From Myxococcales bacterium (GTDB lineage: Bacteria > Myxococcota_A > Polyangia > Polyangiales > Polyangiaceae): DNA of 64,000 nt. Positions 35,240 through 42,638 of the stretch are shown here, one piece after another. How positions within the stretch are numbered: the first letter of the stretch is position 1; the number at the start of each line of letters is the position of its first letter. The stretch covers positions 1-64,000 of the forward strand of contig JACPVJ010000106.1 of assembly GCA_016191785.1 (NCBI GenBank), read 5' to 3'. The translations under genes were made by a program, and so were the position numbers. Under the pieces are notes generated by a model. The model made no database searches and was not told where the DNA came from. It saw nothing but the letters and a program-made list of their open reading frames with translations.

Positions 35240-36934
35240 TCAGGACTCGAGTAGCGACTCGACGGGTTGCCCCGGCTCGCACTTCACCAGGGTCGCGGCC
35301 AGATCGAGCGACTCGGGCATGAGCCCTTGCACTTGCGACACGACCTGCTCGACGACGTGGCGCGCCTCGTCGACGCTGGGACCGGTCATGGCCACCGCGA
35401 ACTTGAGCGGCCCGTTGAGCCCGGCGGTGACAGGGACCACGCTGAGCAGAAGCATCTCGGTCAGCTCGATCACCCGCTGGGCGGCGCGCCTCAGCGCGAG
35501 CATCTCGAGGATGGTCGGGCGCTCGCTGACGTGGCGATTCGGACCGCGCACATGGTAGCGCGCGACGGCCAAGGGCACACCGTCCCACTCGGCGAACGCA
35601 GCGTCGTCTTTCAGAGCTCGGATCAGATGCTCTTGGCGAAGCAGACCGGTCAGGCCGTCCCGCTTCTCGAGGTAGCTCTTGGCGCGCTGGTGCTGCGGCG
35701 AGCCTTCTTGGAAGCTCACCAGCTTGAGCCGACACTCGCCGAGCTGAACCTCACCGCCGTGCAAGAGCGCGACGCTCTTCTTTCGGTCGAAGCTGTGGTC
35801 GGCGTAGGTGCCGTTGGTGCTGCCGGCGTCTTCCACCACCCACGAGCCTGCCTGCCATCGCACCGCCGCGTGGGCCCCCGAGACGGTGGCCTCGGGCAAG
35901 AGCAGATCTTGGTTGTTTCGCCGCCCCAAGGTCATCAGCGGCTTGTCGAGCGAGTACAGCGTGCCGGCGGCTTCGCTCGCGTTGGTGGCGAAGGTGAGCA
36001 TCAGTGCTTGGGCGCCCGGCATGAACGACTCGGCGGCCTGACGCCCGAGCGGAGCCCCGGGATTGAGTCGCTCGCGCGGGATCTGCACCTGGCTGGTGGT
36101 CAACGCAGTCGGGTTGAAGAAGCGGACGTGCCGCGCCTGCGGCCGCATGGCGGGCTCTTCGGCCAGACAGCGAAACACCTGCTTGACCTCGTCCACCGAC
36201 AGCCCGGCCGGGACGTCGAACATGATCTGAGTGCGCATCGGCTTGGCGCGGGGTCGGTACCCGGGCTCGGGCACGCGGCAGGTCCACATCTCCCAGAGCG
36301 TGAGCCCCAGCGCGTACATGTCGTCTTCCGGGCTGGCGCCGCCCGAGCGCAGTCGCTCGGGCGCCATGTAGTTCGGGGTCCCGCCGTCCGGAGGCGCGCC
36401 CGGGCGCCGCGCGCTGAGCCGAGCGCGCTCTTGCGCGAAGCCGAAATCCAGGATGATGGCTCGGTCGTTGGTCACCATCACGTTGCCCGGCTTGAGATCG
36501 CCGTGGACCAGGCCCTGCGCGTGGATGGCGGCGAGCCCGGCCGCGGCCTCGCTGGCGATCTTGCGGAACTCGTCGGAAGTGTACCCGCCCTGGGCCTTGC
36601 GGCGGCGGATGTGGGTGTGGAGCGTCTGACCCGCGATGTGCTCCATCACCAGAATCGGGCCCCACGGGCTCGGGGCGAGGTCGTGCACCCGGCAGACGTT
36701 CGGGTGGCTGACGGACCGGGCCAGGAGCAGCTCTTGCCGAAGCGCCTCGTCGTCGCCCGGCATGCGCGACTCTTCACGCACCACCTTCAGTGCGACGGGC
36801 TGCTGGGTGCTGCGGTCGTAGGCGAGGAACACCTCGCCCATGCCGCCCTTACCGAGGCTCTGTCGGATTTCGTAGCGGTCATTGACCACCGAGCCTTGCC
36901 CGATGGGCGGGACGTTGCGAGGGGACTGGGTCAT
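35240..36934 (-). CDS. Ser/Thr kinase-FHA-degenerate GGDEF protein
   Basis: The protein has 564 residues. Kinase domain 20-275: GKGGMGEV loop (28-35), Lys50, catalytic loop VHGDLKPGN (143-151), DFG 163-165, MAPE. The usual HRD arginine is Gly145, so it is a non-RD kinase, while the catalytic Asp146 and Lys148 remain. FHA domain about 323-408: LGRRNNQDLLLP, VSGAHAAVRW, GSTNGTY, which binds phosphothreonine. Residues 420-560 look like a GGDEF fold: RDGLTGLLRQEHLIRAL matches the DxLTGLxNR start, and the active-site loop reads GPLKF (508-512) where GGDEF is expected. It therefore cannot make cyclic-di-GMP but might bind a ligand. The first gene of its minus-strand run. Confidence 0.88.
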   Translation of the reverse strand: MTQSPRNVPPIGQGSVVNDRYEIRQSLGKGGMGEVFLAYDRSTQQPVALKVVREESRMPGDDEALRQELLLARSVSHPNVCRVHDLAPSPWGPILVMEHIAGQTLHTHIRRRKAQGGYTSDEFRKIASEAAAGLAAIHAQGLVHGDLKPGNVMVTNDRAIILDFGFAQERARLSARRPGAPPDGGTPNYMAPERLRSGGASPEDDMYALGLTLWEMWTCRVPEPGYRPRAKPMRTQIMFDVPAGLSVDEVKQVFRCLAEEPAMRPQARHVRFFNPTALTTSQVQIPRERLNPGAPLGRQAAESFMPGAQALMLTFATNASEAAGTLYSLDKPLMTLGRRNNQDLLLPEATVSGAHAAVRWQAGSWVVEDAGSTNGTYADHSFDRKKSVALLHGGEVQLGECRLKLVSFQEGSPQHQRAKSYLEKRDGLTGLLRQEHLIRALKDDAAFAEWDGVPLAVARYHVRGPNRHVSERPTILEMLALRRAAQRVIELTEMLLLSVVPVTAGLNGPLKFAVAMTGPSVDEARHVVEQVVSQVQGLMPESLDLAATLVKCEPGQPVESLLES

Positions 36935-37087
36935 CCGAGGGCAGTGGGCTCGCCCCCGCGAGCACCGGCGATAGGGTCCCCGATTTGTCGCGATGATTCA
37001 ATTGCCGATCGCTCCATCTGGCGGAAACCACGACAATGGCCCGCCCAGGTCTTCCGAGCCCGGCACCCGAGTCAGTGGTTTACGCGG

Positions 37088-37286
37088 CGATCGGTGGCGT
37101 GCTAATGGCTGCCGCGGGCCGGAGAGAAAGCCGGCCCCACGTCGATGGCCAAGGGAAGCCGGTGAGACACCGGCACGGCCCCCGCCACTGTGACCGGGTA
37201 CGACTGCGAGCACAGCCACTGGGCGAAGAGCCCGGGAAGGGCTCGCGGAAGGATGAACCGGAAGTCAGGAAACCTGCCGCCGACGT
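37088..37286 (+). promoter_or_regulatory. Cobalamin (B12) riboswitch
   Basis: The conserved core is readable in order: AAGGGAAGCCGGTGAGA near 37151, CCCCCGCCACTGTGA near 37180, AGCCACTGGG near 37214, CCCGGGAAGG near 37231 and GTCAGGAAACCTGCC at 37264-37278. The closing stem pairs TCGGTGGC (37091-37098) with GCCGCCGA (37276-37283). This is the consensus order of the AdoCbl/B12 riboswitch family. B12 binding would be expected to switch off the gene at 37350. The 150 bases before it, back to the kinase start at 36934, hold nothing else I can identify. Confidence 0.93.
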
Positions 37287-37316
37287 GCCGTCCAACCTGC
37301 TTCCTCGTGAAGCGCT

Positions 37317-37335
37317 GCGACCCGGTGGGGGTCGC
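37317..37335 (+). promoter_or_regulatory. Hairpin between riboswitch and start codon (possible expression platform)
   Basis: GCGACCC (37317-37323) pairs with GGGTCGC (37329-37335) around a 5-nt loop. It ends 5 nt before the GGAGG ribosome-binding site (37340-37344). No U-tract follows, so control of translation start is more likely than termination. How it exchanges with the aptamer is not resolved by eye. Confidence 0.45.
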
Positions 37336-37349
37336 GTCCGGAGGCTGAA

Positions 37350-38672
37350 GTGAACAAGTACATGAGCATGGGTGCGATCGCATGTGCGGTCGCGATGGCG
37401 GTGGCGTGTGGCGACGACGAGGACCTCGCGCCCGGGACCGGCGGGGCCGCCGGCACGGGCGGGTCCACCGGCGGCGCCGGCGGCAGCGGCGGTGGCAGCG
37501 CGGGCAGCGGCGGCGGCACGGCCGGCAGCGGCGGCACGGCCGGCGGCGGCGGAAGCGATGCGGGCCTGGACGGCGACGCCAGCGTACCGGCGGGAAGGCT
37601 GCTCGTGGCCGGGACCGACTTCGCCACCAAGACCGAGATCGCCACGATCGATCTCGAGACCAACAAGGTCGCGGGCAGCGTCACGGTGAATGACGGCGAC
37701 GCGGTACCGGTCGCGTCGAACGGGCAGGGCTTCGCGCTCGAGCGCACGAACGCGAAAATGCATCACCTGGATGCGACGGGGAAGATCGCCAAGACCATCG
37801 ACGTCGGCAAGACCGCGGTGGGCCTCACCGGCACCGGCACGACCAACCCGGTCGGCGTGGTCACCAGTGGCAGCAAAGCCCTGGTCGTGCTGCAAGACGT
37901 GAATCGCATCGCGGTGGTCGACCTGACGGCAGGCAGCGTGTCGAAGACCATCGATCTCGCCAGCTACCTGCCGAGCGGCGACGGCGACAAGTCGGTCGAT
38001 GCGGCCCGGCCGCTGGTCCACGGGGGGCGGGCCTACTTCCTGGTGGGACGGATCGATCGCACCACCATCGGGGCCCCGAGCTACCAGCTGGCGTGCCCGA
38101 GCGTTCCGGCGCTGCTGCTCGCCGTCGATCTGGCCACCGACACCCTGGTGGACCTCAACGGTGCCGCCGCCGGCGAAGGCCTCGAGCTCGGGCTGGCGAA
38201 CCCGGTCGATGCGGCCCTGGACGGTGATCGCATGCTGATCCTGAGCGCGGGTTGCTTCGCGGCGACGGACGGCGGCTCGGCTCGCACCAAGCACGGCATC
38301 GAAGCAGTGGCACTCAAGACCGGGGTGGTCACCAGCGAGTACGCGGCGAAGACCCAAGATTTCTTGTCGCGCTTGGTGGTCCGCTCGTCGACCGCGGCGC
38401 TGGTCAACACCTTCGACCCGAGCTTTGCCGAACACTGGTACGCCTGGACCATCGGGCAGAGCGGGTTCGGCAGCGAGCTCGTGGGTGTTCCGGCGGCGCC
38501 GAGCCTCGACGACGCCAACCACCTCTTGGGCGTGGACATCGCCGCGACAGACGCCGGCACGAGCGTCACGGTGGTGCGCTACGACCTGGGCGCACAGACC
38601 AAGGCCACGGTGGCGACGTCGCCGTGGACGGGCAGCTTCGCGTCGGCAGCCGGCACCGCGCTCGTGCGCTGA
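37350..38672 (+). CDS. B12-riboswitch-controlled beta-propeller lipoprotein (BtuG-like candidate)
   Basis: The protein has 440 residues. The GTG start is fixed by GGAGG at 37340-37344, 5 nt upstream. A lipobox (VAMAVAC, Cys19) is followed by a Gly/Ser/Thr linker to about residue 70. The rest has repeated four-strand motifs of a propeller: EIATIDLETNKVAGSV, RIAVVDLTAGSVSKTI, ALLLAVDLATDTLVDLNG, IEAVALKTGVV and VVRYDLGAQTKATVA. Six or seven blades are plausible. It is the only gene between the riboswitch and the convergent sppA, so it is probably made when B12 is scarce. In Bacteroidota, BtuG is a B12-binding surface propeller lipoprotein made under similar control. Sequence kinship to BtuG is not shown; the functional link is inference from layout and regulation. 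Confidence 0.8.
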   Translation: MNKYMSMGAIACAVAMAVACGDDEDLAPGTGGAAGTGGSTGGAGGSGGGSAGSGGGTAGSGGTAGGGGSDAGLDGDASVPAGRLLVAGTDFATKTEIATIDLETNKVAGSVTVNDGDAVPVASNGQGFALERTNAKMHHLDATGKIAKTIDVGKTAVGLTGTGTTNPVGVVTSGSKALVVLQDVNRIAVVDLTAGSVSKTIDLASYLPSGDGDKSVDAARPLVHGGRAYFLVGRIDRTTIGAPSYQLACPSVPALLLAVDLATDTLVDLNGAAAGEGLELGLANPVDAALDGDRMLILSAGCFAATDGGSARTKHGIEAVALKTGVVTSEYAAKTQDFLSRLVVRSSTAALVNTFDPSFAEHWYAWTIGQSGFGSELVGVPAAPSLDDANHLLGVDIAATDAGTSVTVVRYDLGAQTKATVATSPWTGSFASAAGTALVR

Positions 38673-38675
38673 GCG

Positions 38676-40373
38676 TCACCCCTCCGAGATCGCGGCGACC
38701 TCGCTCCAGAGCCACGCCCCCGCGCGAGGCTCGCTCGCCGCGATCTCGGCCAGGTCCACCAGGCCGTCGAGTCGTAGCGCTCGAGCGCCCCCGCGCACCA
38801 GACGCGCGAGGGGGCTCGGCAGCCCGACGTGCTCGGGACCGACGACCACCGGCTCGAGGGCGGCGCCCGCGGGTCCGATGCGCTGCCGCACCACTGCCAG
38901 CGCGACATCGAAACCGCCGAGTCGATCCACCAGCCCGTGCTGGTGCGCGTCGCGGCCGCTCCAGACGCGACCGCCGGCCAGAGGCTCGATCTGCGCCACG
39001 CTACGCCCGCGGCCCCGGGCCACGACCTCGAGGAAGCTCCGGTAGACGTCGTCCAGCTGCCGCTCGAGCGCCGAGCGCTCGTCACCCGAGAGGCGACGCG
39101 ACGGGTTCATCATGTCCGCGCGCGCGCCGCGCTTCACGACCTCGATCGCCACGCCGACCCGCGAGAGCAGCGCCTGGGCCGACATGCGTGCCGCGATCAC
39201 CCCGATGCTCCCGGTCACGGTGGTGGGTTGCGCGACGATGGTCGGTGCGCCGACGGCGATCATGTATCCGCCGCTGGCCGCGACATCGCCCAGGTAGACC
39301 GCGACGGGTTTGGACTTCGCCAAGAGGGTCAACTCGCGCAGCATCCGGTCGCTGGCCAGGGCGCTGCCGCCACGCGAGCTGATCACCACCACCGCGCCCG
39401 CGGCACGGCGGTCCTCCCGGGCGTGCTCGAGCGTGCGACACACCGATGCTTCTGCAGCGACGGGGGCGAGCGAGAGGGGCGCTTCGGACACGATCGGTCC
39501 GACGACCTCGACCACCGCCACGTGGCGCGGGCGACGGAGCGGGACGAAGCGGGGCATGCGCCGGCGGAGGTACGCCGCCGCGGGCACCAGCCGTGCTCCC
39601 TTCGGGCGCGACGGATCGAGGCAGGCCGCCAGCTCGTCCGGGTAGACCACGTCATCGACGAGGCCGGCCTCGAGGGCGGCGCGGGCGGACCAGGGGCCCT
39701 GGTCGACCCAGCCCAGCGCCACCTCGCGCTCGACTCGACGACCTGAAGAGAGCGCGTCGATCAGAGCATGGTGGGCGACGTCGAGCAGCGCACCCAGTTG
39801 CTCGCGCTGCGCCTCGCTCATGCTCTTCTTCTCCAGGAACTCCCCGGCGGTCTTGAAGCGCCCCTTGGCGAGGACCTCGGGCTCGATGCCCGCTCGATCG
39901 AGCAGGCCTCTGAGGTAGGTCGCTTCGACGGAAAAACCCGTCAGCTCGAGGTGCGTCTCGGGACCCACGATCACGCGATCGGCGGCGCTGGCCACGTAGG
40001 TCGCGAGCGTTCCCCCGCCGTGCGCCAGGTAGACCACCACCTTCTTCCCGGAGGCGCGCAGCGCGAGCAGCACGTCTCGGAGCGACGTGGCGCGTGCGGT
40101 GCCGACGTGGAGCCCGTCGATCCGGAAGAGCACGCCGGTGACGCGAGCGTCAGCGCTGGCCACTCCCAGCAGTCGTCGCAAGGACTGCACGGCGACGGGT
40201 CGAGGTCGGCGCTGCCAGAACGGGACGCGCCTTGCCACCTCCGTCAGGCCGCCGTCGATCTCGACCTCGAGCCACGCTCCTCGGGGCGCGGCCAGCCGGC
40301 GGCGGAGCGCGCGGAGCGGCCAGAGCGCGAGCAGCAGTAAGTCGACGACCAGGGCGAAGGCGATGCGCACCAA
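38676..40373 (-). CDS. sppA: Signal peptide peptidase SppA, 67-kDa type
   Basis: The protein has 565 residues, the length of the tandem-domain E. coli-type SppA. It degrades cleaved signal peptides in the membrane with a Ser/Lys dyad. An N-terminal helix (IAFALVVDLLLLALWPL) anchors it. The general-base lysine is Lys174 in LAKGRFKTAGEFLEKKSMS, in the first repeat; the nucleophile is Ser367 in GDVAASGGYMIAVGA, in the second repeat, followed by TVTGSIGVIA. Both are present, so it should be active. It is convergent with the B12-regulated lipoprotein, stops 3 nt apart, and divergent from a small lipoprotein gene. Confidence 0.93.
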   Translation of the reverse strand: MVRIAFALVVDLLLLALWPLRALRRRLAAPRGAWLEVEIDGGLTEVARRVPFWQRRPRPVAVQSLRRLLGVASADARVTGVLFRIDGLHVGTARATSLRDVLLALRASGKKVVVYLAHGGGTLATYVASAADRVIVGPETHLELTGFSVEATYLRGLLDRAGIEPEVLAKGRFKTAGEFLEKKSMSEAQREQLGALLDVAHHALIDALSSGRRVEREVALGWVDQGPWSARAALEAGLVDDVVYPDELAACLDPSRPKGARLVPAAAYLRRRMPRFVPLRRPRHVAVVEVVGPIVSEAPLSLAPVAAEASVCRTLEHAREDRRAAGAVVVISSRGGSALASDRMLRELTLLAKSKPVAVYLGDVAASGGYMIAVGAPTIVAQPTTVTGSIGVIAARMSAQALLSRVGVAIEVVKRGARADMMNPSRRLSGDERSALERQLDDVYRSFLEVVARGRGRSVAQIEPLAGGRVWSGRDAHQHGLVDRLGGFDVALAVVRQRIGPAGAALEPVVVGPEHVGLPSPLARLVRGGARALRLDGLVDLAEIAASEPRAGAWLWSEVAAISEG

Positions 40374-40421
40374 GGGCGAGGATCTTTACGCGATGCGGCG
40401 TGCACGTCGATGGCCGAGAGC

Positions 40422-40427
40422 TATCTT
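40422..40427 (+). promoter_or_regulatory. -10-like hexamer TATCTT, would give a leaderless mRNA
   Basis: TATCTT ends 6 nt before the ATG at 40434, placing the transcription start at the A of the start codon. There is no Shine-Dalgarno sequence. No convincing -35 is seen. Confidence 0.3.
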
Positions 40428-40433
40428 GGTGGT

Positions 40434-40634
40434 ATGTACCGGACAGCCCTGATCATCGCCCTGGCGAGCGCCACGGCCTGGGGTTGTGCCTCGGCCCCTC
40501 CCCCTGCGCCAAAACCGCCGCCTCCTGCAGAGCCACGGACCCGGGTCGACCCGCCGGGCCCCCACGAGGACCAGCCCAAGCTGATCGCGCCCCCGCCGGC
40601 CTACGGAAACAAAGTCGTCCTGGCATGCCGTTGA
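40434..40634 (+). CDS. Small proline-rich lipoprotein
   Basis: The protein has 66 residues. The ATG at 40434 starts a short signal (YRTALIIALASATAWGC) with a possible lipobox cysteine at 18; an in-frame ATG at 40410 would add eight residues. The mature part is mainly proline (APPPAPKPPPPAEP) and ends PPAYGNKVVLACR. No function is suggested. It precedes the kinase at 40674 by 39 nt and may be transcribed separately. Confidence 0.5.
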   Translation: MYRTALIIALASATAWGCASAPPPAPKPPPPAEPRTRVDPPGPHEDQPKLIAPPPAYGNKVVLACR

Positions 40635-40658
40635 GCTCCGGGCCGAAGCGCCACTCCC

Positions 40659-40667
40659 TGGTATGAT
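40659..40667 (+). promoter_or_regulatory. Extended -10 promoter (TGgTATGAT), leaderless
   Basis: TG-G-TATGAT matches the extended -10 consensus closely. The start site would fall at about 40674, the A of the kinase ATG. Extended -10 promoters need little from the -35 box, and none is seen here. Confidence 0.45.
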
Positions 40668-40673
40668 ACGGGG

Positions 40674-42464
40674 ATGCCCCCGGCCGGAGGCCCCTCTCAC
40701 GAAGTGCGCGCAGGCACCCGCCTGGGTCGCTACGAGATCCTCGTGCCGGTCGCCCAGGGCGGCATGGCTCGCGTTTGGGCGGCCAAGCAACACGGCCAGC
40801 GAGGCTTCAGCAAGCTGGTCGCGATCAAGACGATCTTGCCGGGTCTCGCCAACGACCCCGCGTTCGAGTCGATGTTCCTCGACGAAGCGCACCTCTCGGC
40901 TGGGGTCCATCACCCGAACGTGTGCGAGATCTTCGACCTCGGCGAGGACGCAGGCGCGCTCTACATCGCGATGGAGTGGGTGAACGGCGAGGCGCTCAAC
41001 CGGATCGTGAAGCCACCGGTCCCGCGGGGCGAAAAGGGCGTGGCAGAGCGGCTCAACGCTCGCGTCGCCGCCCGCATCGTGGCCGACGCCGCCAAGGGTC
41101 TGCACGCCGCGCACGAGCTCAGGGACGACAGCGGCGAGCTGGTCGGCCTGGTGCACCGCGACGTCTCGCCGCAGAACATCCTGGTGTCGCTCGATGGGGT
41201 GGTGAAGGTCACGGACTTCGGCGTGGCGAAGGCGCTGCGCAACCAGCAAGAGGCGACGCTGGCCGGACAGGTCAAGGGCAAGGTCGCGTACATGTCGCCC
41301 GAGCAGGCTCGCGGCGGTGCCGTCGATCGTCGCAGCGACGTGTTCGCGCTCGGGATCGTGCTGTACGAGATCACCACGGCGCTCCGCCCTTTCGCGGGCG
41401 TGAACGAGCTCGAGGTGATGAAGTCGCTGGCGAGCGGACGCTTCGACCCGCCCAGCGCCGTGGTGGCCGGCTACCCGAAAGAGCTGGAGACCGTGGTGCT
41501 CACCGCGATGAGCATGGATCCGGCGCAGCGCTACCCCAGCGCGGACGCGGTGCGCGTAGCGCTGGAAGAGTGGCTCACGCGCTCTGGGCCGGTGGTCACC
41601 GAGGCGCACATCGCCGCCACGGTCCGCGAGCGCGTCGGACGGCACGTGGACGAGCGCCTCGCCAAGATCCGCGAGCGAACCCGGGTTGCGGCGCCAGATG
41701 CCTCGACCGCTCCCGAGTCGAGCGCGCAGTTGCCAGCGCCGCCACCACTGCAAGAGGCGTCGAGCTCGTTCGCCCAGGCGCCCAGCTCGGTCAGCACGGT
41801 CAGTCATGCGTCGGCGCCCAGCGCGGTGAGCACGGTCAGTCATGCGTCGGCGCCCAGCGCCATCAGCCATTTCGCCCCGGTCGTCCAGACCGCTCCGCCT
41901 CCTGCCAGCGCGGCAGGGCGCCCCGCCGGCTCGGGCGCCGCCAAGACCGCGCTGATGGGCGTGATGATCGGCATCGGGGTCTTCGTGGTGATCGCCGTCG
42001 CCGGCGGGAGCGTGTATGCGCTGCGTTCCAGGACGAGCGCCGCCCGCGCCGACTCTCCGGCCAGCTCACCCCCCGCGTCGACCGCGCCCGCCCTCGAACC
42101 GGACGTGCGTGTCGAGCTGGTCTCGCCGAAGTCCGGCGTCACCTTGCTGGTCGACGGGGTGGTCCAGCCCGTGGGTCAGCTCACCCTCGTACGACCCAAG
42201 CCGGGCGCACCGAAGAAGCTCACCGCCCGAGCCGAAGGCTACAAGGACGTGGAGCTCGGCTTCGACGACAAGACCGAGACGCTGTCGATCACGCTTCCAC
42301 CGGCACCGCCGGAGGCCGACGAGCCCGTGGGCGCCGAGCAGAAGCCCACCGAGCAGAAGCCCACGGGCCCCGCTCCCGAGGCCAAGCCGAGCCCACCCGC
42401 TGGCGGGACCGCGACCAAGCCCAAAGGACCGACCAAGGTCGACATCCCCGAGAACCCGTTCTGA
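40674..42464 (+). CDS. Membrane Ser/Thr kinase with extracytoplasmic PEGA-like domain
   Basis: The protein has 596 residues. Kinase domain 19-300: loop VAQGGMARVW (26-35), catalytic loop HRDVSPQN (161-168), DFG 181-183, MSPEQ. The HRDVSPQN form is typical of myxobacterial kinases. A low-complexity Ser/Pro/Ala linker includes a repeated VSTVSHASAPSA. One helix (VMIGIGVFVVIAVAGGSVYA, about 430-450) is followed by an extracytoplasmic stretch with a PEGA-like beta unit (VELVSPKSGVTLLVDGVVQP ... LTARAEGYKDVEL) and a Pro/Lys-rich tail. It is predicted to be active and to sense a wall or periplasmic cue. The next gene encodes a TPR protein with a related PEGA-like segment. Confidence 0.9.
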   Translation: MPPAGGPSHEVRAGTRLGRYEILVPVAQGGMARVWAAKQHGQRGFSKLVAIKTILPGLANDPAFESMFLDEAHLSAGVHHPNVCEIFDLGEDAGALYIAMEWVNGEALNRIVKPPVPRGEKGVAERLNARVAARIVADAAKGLHAAHELRDDSGELVGLVHRDVSPQNILVSLDGVVKVTDFGVAKALRNQQEATLAGQVKGKVAYMSPEQARGGAVDRRSDVFALGIVLYEITTALRPFAGVNELEVMKSLASGRFDPPSAVVAGYPKELETVVLTAMSMDPAQRYPSADAVRVALEEWLTRSGPVVTEAHIAATVRERVGRHVDERLAKIRERTRVAAPDASTAPESSAQLPAPPPLQEASSSFAQAPSSVSTVSHASAPSAVSTVSHASAPSAISHFAPVVQTAPPPASAAGRPAGSGAAKTALMGVMIGIGVFVVIAVAGGSVYALRSRTSAARADSPASSPPASTAPALEPDVRVELVSPKSGVTLLVDGVVQPVGQLTLVRPKPGAPKKLTARAEGYKDVELGFDDKTETLSITLPPAPPEADEPVGAEQKPTEQKPTGPAPEAKPSPPAGGTATKPKGPTKVDIPENPF

Positions 42465-42467
42465 TTC

Positions 42468-42490
42468 GACTTTCGCTGGTCGCGAAAGTC
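42468..42490 (+). terminator. Hairpin just after the kinase stop
   Basis: GACTTTCG (42468-42475) pairs perfectly with CGAAAGTC (42483-42490) around a 7-nt loop, starting 4 nt after the stop. No U-run follows, so it is a weak candidate for an intrinsic terminator or a processing and stability element. Confidence 0.4.
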
Positions 42491-42493
42491 TCG

Positions 42494-42570
42494 GGCTACA
42501 GGCTTCAGACTTCAGCGAGCGAGAGAGTGGAGACCGTAGAGCTGTAGGCTGGAGTCTGGAGCCTGAAGCC
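42494..42570. repeat. Long imperfect inverted repeat
   Basis: The 21 bases at 42494-42514 (GGCTACAGGCTTCAGACTTCA) are, apart from three mismatches, the reverse complement of 42550-42570. The arms are separated by 35 bases. Arms of the CAGGCTTCAGACT type look like a dispersed repeat element, but no second copy is seen in this window. Confidence 0.7.
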
Positions 42571-42572
42571 GC

Positions 42573-42600
42573 GAGATTTGCGCCCGAAAGGGCGAAACTC
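42573..42600 (+). terminator. GNRA-tetraloop hairpin
   Basis: CGCCC-GAAA-GGGCG (42581-42594) forms the core, extended by TTT/AAA and GAG/CTC with single bulges. The loop is a GNRA tetraloop. It lacks a U-tract and lies about 40 nt before the next start codon. It may end or stabilise transcripts. Confidence 0.35.
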
Positions 42601-42625
42601 GAGTCTGGGCCCCCGCCGGGCCGTG

Positions 42626-42631
42626 TACAAT
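42626..42631 (+). promoter_or_regulatory. -10-like hexamer TACAAT, leaderless
   Basis: TACAAT is five of six to the consensus and ends 7 nt before the ATG at 42639. The start site would be at or next to the start codon. No -35 match is evident. Confidence 0.35.
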
Positions 42632-42638
42632 CCGGGAA

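Noticed and set aside
40674..42464. Catalytically dead kinase
   Set aside because: HRDVSPQN differs from the textbook HRDLKPEN, but catalytic Asp and Asn are kept and this form is common in myxobacterial kinases.
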